DNA of 64,000 bases. Source: JAAYAO01 sp051133435 (lineage in GTDB: Bacteria > Actinomycetota > Actinomycetes > Propionibacteriales > Propionibacteriaceae). A program made the translations under genes and the position numbers. Numbering within the stretch: position 1 is the stretch's first letter; the number at the start of each line of letters is the position of its first letter. Under the pieces are notes generated by a model that saw only the letters and a program-made list of their open reading frames with translations, was not told the origin of the DNA and ran no database searches. Below are positions 59,277 to 64,000 of this stretch, in pieces. Location: contig NZ_JBPGNY010000001.1 of assembly GCF_051133435.1 (NCBI RefSeq), positions 682,001-746,000 of the forward strand, given 5' to 3'.

Positions 59277-60453
59277 GGCCACCGATCACCGCGAGCAGCA
59301 CACCCAGGGCTGCGGCGGCGACCGTCACCGCATAGGCGGGGTTGTGTCCGCCCCAGTCGGCCAGCCGTCCGGCCACCCCGGCCCCGGCGGCATAGCCCAG
59401 GCCGATCATCGCGTTCGCCAGCGTCATCGCGGTGGTCAACTTGGCCGGTGGGGCGACCCGCTCGGTCAGGGTGAACAGGGTGATCAGGGTCGGAGCAACC
59501 AGGAAACCGGCCACGATCAACAGCACCACCAACTGGGTCAGCGTGCCGACCACCAACAACGGCAGCAGCAACACCACCAGGCCGGCGGTGAACACCCGCC
59601 ACCGCAGCACATGCCCCCAGCGTGGTGACAGCCAGGGCAACATCAGCCCGGCCACCGCACTGCCCACCCCGAGCAGGCCGTGCAGAATGCCCGCCAGGCC
59701 GGGGGTGCCCTGGGCCGTGGCCAGGGCCGTGGTGCCGGTCTGGATCGACCCGAAGATGGCTCCCATACAGGCCACCCCGGCCACCACGAACAGCAATGCC
59801 GGGGTCAGCAGACGTTCTCGTCCGGATTCGGCCGGTATCTGCGCCGCGGGGCCGGTGAGCGCTGCGGTGGGGTGCAGGGCGAACCAGACCCCGAAGATCA
59901 GCAGGGTCACCGCGGCCACCGACATCGCCAGCCGGGGTTCGAACACCGCGAGCACCCCGACGGTGGCCGGGCCGAGTACGAACCCGATCTCGTCGGCGAC
60001 CCCCTCGTAGGCGAAGGCGGTCTCCACCAGCCGTCCCCGGTCGCCGCCGCTGCGGACGCTCAGTTCGCGCCAGCGCACCCGGGCCAGGGTGCCGACCTGC
60101 GGAATCAGCAGTCCGGTCGCTGCAGCGGCCACCAGCAGCCACCCCCAGAACACGTCCTGCGAACTCAGCATGACCAGCGCGGCCATGCCGACGGCGGCCC
60201 CGACCGATTGGGTCAGCAGTACCGGACGCTGCCCGTGCCGGTCGCTGAGGGCGCCACCGATCGGGGCTCCCAGGGCATTGGCCACCGCCAGCGCGCCGGC
60301 GCACAGTCCGCCGATGCCGAAGCTGCCGGTGACCGAGGCGACCAGCAGCAGGGTGCCGATCTGGCTCATCGTCTGCGGCAGTCGGGCGATGAACCCGACC
60401 AGCACGAAGGACGGGCCGGACAGGGCGAACAGCCGGCGGTAGCCTCCGCTCAC
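59257..60453 (-). CDS. MFS transporter
   Basis: 398 residues, 12 membrane helices. It has the typical loop GGALSDRHGQRPVLL between helices 2 and 3. No substrate motif is apparent; the short size and absence of large loops fit drug or sugar exporters. GTG start directly abutting the stop of the M20 gene, so the two are probably co-transcribed. Confidence 0.88.
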   Translation of the reverse strand: MSGGYRRLFALSGPSFVLVGFIARLPQTMSQIGTLLLVASVTGSFGIGGLCAGALAVANALGAPIGGALSDRHGQRPVLLTQSVGAAVGMAALVMLSSQDVFWGWLLVAAAATGLLIPQVGTLARVRWRELSVRSGGDRGRLVETAFAYEGVADEIGFVLGPATVGVLAVFEPRLAMSVAAVTLLIFGVWFALHPTAALTGPAAQIPAESGRERLLTPALLFVVAGVACMGAIFGSIQTGTTALATAQGTPGLAGILHGLLGVGSAVAGLMLPWLSPRWGHVLRWRVFTAGLVVLLLPLLVVGTLTQLVVLLIVAGFLVAPTLITLFTLTERVAPPAKLTTAMTLANAMIGLGYAAGAGVAGRLADWGGHNPAYAVTVAAAALGVLLAVIGGLRSVHR

Positions 60454-61785
60454 TTAGCGGCCGGCCCCCAATTCGGCCAGCAGCAGGGTTTCGGCCAGAC
60501 AGGCCTTCTCCCAGTCACCCAGGTGCAGGGATTCGTCGATGCCGTGGATGCGCGAGTCGGGGTCGACCACCGCGGTCACCAGGACGGTCGAGTCGGGATA
60601 GAGCTGTTGGTAGGCCTGGGCCAGCGGGATCGAACCGCCCATACCCATCCGCACCGGTTCGACCCCGTAGGCCTCGGTGAAGGCCTTGTCGGCGGCCGCG
60701 GCGATGTGGTCGGGCAGCGGCAGCAGGGCGGGTTCGCCGGATTCGCCCTCGGTGACGGTCACCCGGGCACCCCAGGGAGCGTTGGCCAGCAGGTGTTGGT
60801 GCACCCGGGCCAGGGCCTCGGCACCGGTGTCGCCCGGGGCCAGACGGATGCTCAGTTTCGCCCGGGCCGAAGGGATCAGGGTATTGGTGGCCTTGTCGAT
60901 CGGGGTGGTGTCGATGCCGATCACGCTGATCGCCGGTTTGAACCAGATTCGTTGCGCGATCGAGCCGGTACCGATCAGCTCCACCCCGTCCAGCAGCCCG
61001 GCCTCGGCGCGGAACTCGGCTTCGGGGTATTCCAGGTCGCCGGCATCGGCCTCGACGAAACCTTCGACGGCGACGTTGCCGGCCTCGTCGTGCAGGGTCG
61101 CCAACAGTCGACACAGGGCGGTCAGGGCGTCGGGGGCGGGGCCGCCGTACTGGCCCGAATGCACCCCGTGTTCGGAGGTGCGAACTTCGACGGTCAGGTC
61201 GGCCATACCGCGCAGGCTGGTGGTGAAGGACGGCCGGCCGACCGCCCAGTTGCCGGAGTCGGCGATCACGAAGATGTCGGTGGCCAGGTCGTCGGCGTGG
61301 GCGGCGAAGATATCGGCCAGGGAGGGTGAGCCGATCTCTTCCTCACCCTCGACGATGCAGGTGACCCCGACCGGGGGTTTGCCGTCGAAGGCTCGCAGGG
61401 CCGCCAGATGAACCGCCAGGCCGCCCTTGTCGTCGGCGGCACCGCGGGCATAGAGCCGTTCCCCGCGGACGGTGGGGTCGAAGGGGTCGCTCGTCCATTG
61501 GTCGCTCGGGCCGGTCGGCACCACGTCGTAGTGGGCGTACAGGCCGACGGTCGGGGTGTTCTCCGGGCCGGGGAAGTGCGCGATCACGGCGGGTTTGCCG
61601 CCTTCGGTGACGATCTTCACATCCGGGCTGCCGATTTCGGTGAACAGTTCGGCCACTGCGTGGGCGGCGGCTTCGACGTCGGCGTCATGAGCCGGTTCGG
61701 CGCTCACCGAAGGGATCGCGATCAGGCGTTCCAGGTCGGCCCGGGCCCGGGTTCGGGCTCGTTCCACAGCATCGATCAAGGTCAT
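60454..61785 (-). CDS. M20-family dipeptidase/carboxypeptidase
   Basis: 443 residues. Zinc ligands are visible in GLYAHYDVVPTG (His), ARGAADDKGG (Asp), EGEEEIGSPS (catalytic Glu pair) and the late RIHGIDESL (His). The dimerisation insert lies in the middle. It hydrolyses a dipeptide or N-acyl amino acid, probably in the cytoplasm. The start ATG overlaps the purL stop (ATGA), an unusual coupling of peptide hydrolysis to purine synthesis. Confidence 0.92.
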   Translation of the reverse strand: MTLIDAVERARTRARADLERLIAIPSVSAEPAHDADVEAAAHAVAELFTEIGSPDVKIVTEGGKPAVIAHFPGPENTPTVGLYAHYDVVPTGPSDQWTSDPFDPTVRGERLYARGAADDKGGLAVHLAALRAFDGKPPVGVTCIVEGEEEIGSPSLADIFAAHADDLATDIFVIADSGNWAVGRPSFTTSLRGMADLTVEVRTSEHGVHSGQYGGPAPDALTALCRLLATLHDEAGNVAVEGFVEADAGDLEYPEAEFRAEAGLLDGVELIGTGSIAQRIWFKPAISVIGIDTTPIDKATNTLIPSARAKLSIRLAPGDTGAEALARVHQHLLANAPWGARVTVTEGESGEPALLPLPDHIAAAADKAFTEAYGVEPVRMGMGGSIPLAQAYQQLYPDSTVLVTAVVDPDSRIHGIDESLHLGDWEKACLAETLLLAELGAGR

Positions 61786-64000
61786 GGGCGCGACTCCATC
61801 GCCCTGCGGATCGGGGCCTGCCAGGTTTCGCGCACCTGGTCCAGGGTCAGGGTGAAGTGGTCGCGCACCACGAAGCGCGGTTCGGCTTCCACCTGGCCGA
61901 TCCGGGCGACCCGGATGCCGTGGCTGTCGGCCAGTTGCAGCAGCGCGTCCTCGTTGGCCTCGTTGACCGAGACCAGCACCCGTCCGGCCGATTCGGAGAA
62001 CAGGTCGACGAAGGGATCGTCGCCGAAGACCACCTCGGCGCCGAGGTTGTTGCGCAGCATCGATTCGACCAGCGCCATCGCCAGGCCGCCGTCGGCGAGA
62101 TCGTGGGCCGAACTCAGCAGACCCTGTTCGGCGGCGCCGATCAGCACCTCGGCGAGCCGCTTCTCGTGATCCAGGTCGACCTTCGGCGGTACTCCGCCCA
62201 GGTGGTTGTGAATCACCTCGGCCCACACCGAGCCGGACAGTTCGTTGCGGGTTTCACCGAGCAGCCAGATCGTGTCCCCGGCGTTCGCGAAGCCGATCGG
62301 GGTGCGCTTGGTGACGTCGTCGATCACGCCGAGCACGCCGACCACCGGGGTCGGCAGGATCGGGGTGTCGCCGGTCTGGTTGTAGAAGCTGACATTGCCG
62401 CCGGTGACCGGAGTGCCGAGTTCGCGGCAGCCGTCCACCAGGCCGAGCACGGTTTCGGCGAACTGCCACATCACCGCCGGATCCTCCGGGGAGCCGAAGT
62501 TCAGGCAGTCGGTGATCGCCAGCGGACGGGCCCCGCTGGTCGCGACATTGCGATACGACTCGGCCAGCGCGAGCTGGGCACCCAGGTAGGGGTTGAGGTA
62601 GCAGAACCGGCTGTTGCAGTCGGTGGCCAGCGCCACCCCGAGGCCGGTCTCCTCATCGATCCGGATCATCCCGGCGTCCTCGGGCTGAGCCAGGACGGAG
62701 TTGCCGCGCACATAGCGGTCGTACTGGTCGGTGATCCAGGACTTGTCGGCCAGGTTCGCCGAGCCGACCAGCCGCAGCAGGGTGTCGGCCAGGGCCGGGC
62801 CGCCGTGGGGGCGGGGCAGTTTCTCGGCCGGATCATCGGCCAGTTTGTTCATCAGGTCGTCGGGGCGGGCGTAGGGACGCTCGTAGACCGGGCCGTCGTG
62901 GGCGACGGTGCGCGGCGGCACGTCCACCACCACCTCGCCGTGCCAGGTGATCACCAGCCGGTCGTCGTCGGTGACCTCACCGATCACGGTGGCCAGCACG
63001 TCCCACTTGCGGCAGATCTCCATGAACCGCTCGACATTGTGCGGTTCGACGACCGCCATCATGCGTTCCTGCGATTCGCTCATCAGGATCTCTTCGGGGC
63101 TGAGCGTCGAATCGCGCAGCGGCACCAGGTCGAGCTCGACCCGCATACCGCCGTCCCCGGCACTGGCCAGTTCGCTGGTGGCGCACGAGAGCCCGGCACC
63201 GCCCAGGTCCTGAATGCCGTGCACCAAGCCCTCGGCGAACAGTTCCAGGGTGCATTCGATCAGCAGCTTCTCCATGAACGGGTCGCCGACCTGCACGCTC
63301 GGACGCTTGGCCGGGCCGTCCTCGTCGAAGGTCTCCGAGGCCAGCACCGAGACCCCGCCGATGCCGTCGCCACCGGTGGCCGCGCCGTAGAGAATCACCT
63401 GGTTGCCGGTACCCGAGGCGTGCGCCAGGTGCAGTTCTTCGTGACGCAGAGTGCCCACGCACAGCGCGTTCACCAGGGGGTTGGAGCGATAGGTCTCGTG
63501 GAAGACGACCTCGCCACCGATATTGGGCAGGCCCAGGCAGTTGCCGTAGCCACCCACCCCGGCGACCACCCCGGGCAGCACCCGCCGGGTGTCGGGATCG
63601 TCCAGCGGGCCGAACCGCAGCGGGTCCATCACCGCCACCGGACGGGCACCCATCGCCAGAATGTCGCGGACGATGCCACCCACGCCGGTCGCCGCCCCCT
63701 GATAGGGCTCGACGAAGGACGGATGGTTGTGCGACTCGACCTTGAAGGTCACCGCCCAGCCCTGACCGATGTCGATCACGCCGGCGTTCTCGCCGATGCC
63801 GGCCAGCAGGGGCCCCCGGACGGTTTCCTGGCCGAGTTCGCCGAACCTGCGCAGGTGCACCTTGGACGACTTGTAGGAGCAGTGCTCCGACCACATCACC
63901 GAGTACATCGCGAGTTCGCTGGAGGTCGGGCGACGTTCCAGGATCTCGCGGATCCGGTGGTACTCGTCTTCCTTCAGCCCGAGATCGGCCCAGGGCTGGG
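61782..64000 (-). CDS. purL: Phosphoribosylformylglycinamidine synthase subunit II, 5' end outside window
   Basis: About 739 residues are visible; the reading frame runs off the window edge upstream. It has MWSEHCSYKSS, the catalytic His region of small PurL, then HNHPSFVEPYQGAATGVGG and a second half-barrel with PVTGGNVSFYNQTG. It makes FGAM with PurS and PurQ, which are not in the window. The first Met in the visible part is internal, since family sequence (LGLKEDEYHRI) continues upstream of it. Confidence 0.96.
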   Translation of the reverse strand, partial: QPWADLGLKEDEYHRIREILERRPTSSELAMYSVMWSEHCSYKSSKVHLRRFGELGQETVRGPLLAGIGENAGVIDIGQGWAVTFKVESHNHPSFVEPYQGAATGVGGIVRDILAMGARPVAVMDPLRFGPLDDPDTRRVLPGVVAGVGGYGNCLGLPNIGGEVVFHETYRSNPLVNALCVGTLRHEELHLAHASGTGNQVILYGAATGGDGIGGVSVLASETFDEDGPAKRPSVQVGDPFMEKLLIECTLELFAEGLVHGIQDLGGAGLSCATSELASAGDGGMRVELDLVPLRDSTLSPEEILMSESQERMMAVVEPHNVERFMEICRKWDVLATVIGEVTDDDRLVITWHGEVVVDVPPRTVAHDGPVYERPYARPDDLMNKLADDPAEKLPRPHGGPALADTLLRLVGSANLADKSWITDQYDRYVRGNSVLAQPEDAGMIRIDEETGLGVALATDCNSRFCYLNPYLGAQLALAESYRNVATSGARPLAITDCLNFGSPEDPAVMWQFAETVLGLVDGCRELGTPVTGGNVSFYNQTGDTPILPTPVVGVLGVIDDVTKRTPIGFANAGDTIWLLGETRNELSGSVWAEVIHNHLGGVPPKVDLDHEKRLAEVLIGAAEQGLLSSAHDLADGGLAMALVESMLRNNLGAEVVFGDDPFVDLFSESAGRVLVSVNEANEDALLQLADSHGIRVARIGQVEAEPRFVVRDHFTLTLDQVRETWQAPIRRAMESRP

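Noticed and set aside
1..64000. CRISPR arrays, insertion sequences, prophage or rRNA genes
   Set aside because: No regularly spaced repeats, transposase, integrase, phage structural genes or rRNA sequence were seen anywhere in the window.

Overview
The window is GC-rich and gene-dense, with GTG starts, ATGA/GTGA operon overlaps and many leaderless-looking promoters. The gene set points to a high-GC Actinomycetota chromosome, plausibly Propionibacteriales: a DUF3073 protein downstream of purM, menaquinone rather than ubiquinone genes, a 14-gene nuoA-N complex I, an actinobacterial-type PutA, and EspC/WXG-like proteins. The species cannot be fixed from this sequence.

Layout. 1-2715 (minus): the NAGGN dipeptide osmolyte pair, ngg (cut by the window edge) and an asnO-type amidotransferase whose Cys2 nucleophile is Ser. 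2790-4547 (minus): a zinc alcohol dehydrogenase, a 52-residue Cys-rich metal-site protein and a SnoaL-like protein. 4561-22514 (minus): one long operon reading geranylgeranyl-reductase-like flavoprotein, nuoA-N, long-chain polyprenyl diphosphate synthase. 22736-36229: menaquinone genes menF, menG, menD, menC, menE and menA. Among them lie an ABC pair, a five-gene type VII secretion-like substrate cassette (26523-29039) and a TM0106-type nuclease. Quinone synthesis (MenF/D/C/E/A/G), side-chain supply, side-chain reduction and the quinone-reducing complex I therefore sit together; menB and menH are not in the window.

36260-42054: a small PLDc_N membrane protein, nfeD-flotillin, glpD, an acyltransferase-3 membrane protein and a small membrane protein. 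42069-52588: a mixed region with four tRNA genes (Glu, Lys, Phe, Asp). It also holds a secreted five-SH3 cell-wall hydrolase, a zincin, a membrane-anchored protein that looks like an isolated GroEL apical domain, and a toxin-antitoxin module with a triple half-site operator. Next come a secreted FG-GAP repeat protein, an S4 protein, an ArsC/LMW-PTP-like protein lacking its catalytic cysteines behind a PHO-box-like repeat, and fur-katA. 52821-64000: DUF3073, purM, purF, putA, an MFS transporter, an M20 dipeptidase and purL (5' end beyond the window).

The observations most worth following are the membrane-tethered GroEL-apical-like protein, the two enzymes with a catalytic Cys to Ser change (AsnO and ArsC-like), the orphan ESX-like cassette, and the leaderless promoter signature (TAnnnT then 6-8 nt then the start codon). 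The extreme case of that signature is the 18-bp menC/menE divergent region, where the two -10 boxes overlap. All homology calls rest on motif recognition from the sequence alone; no searches were run.
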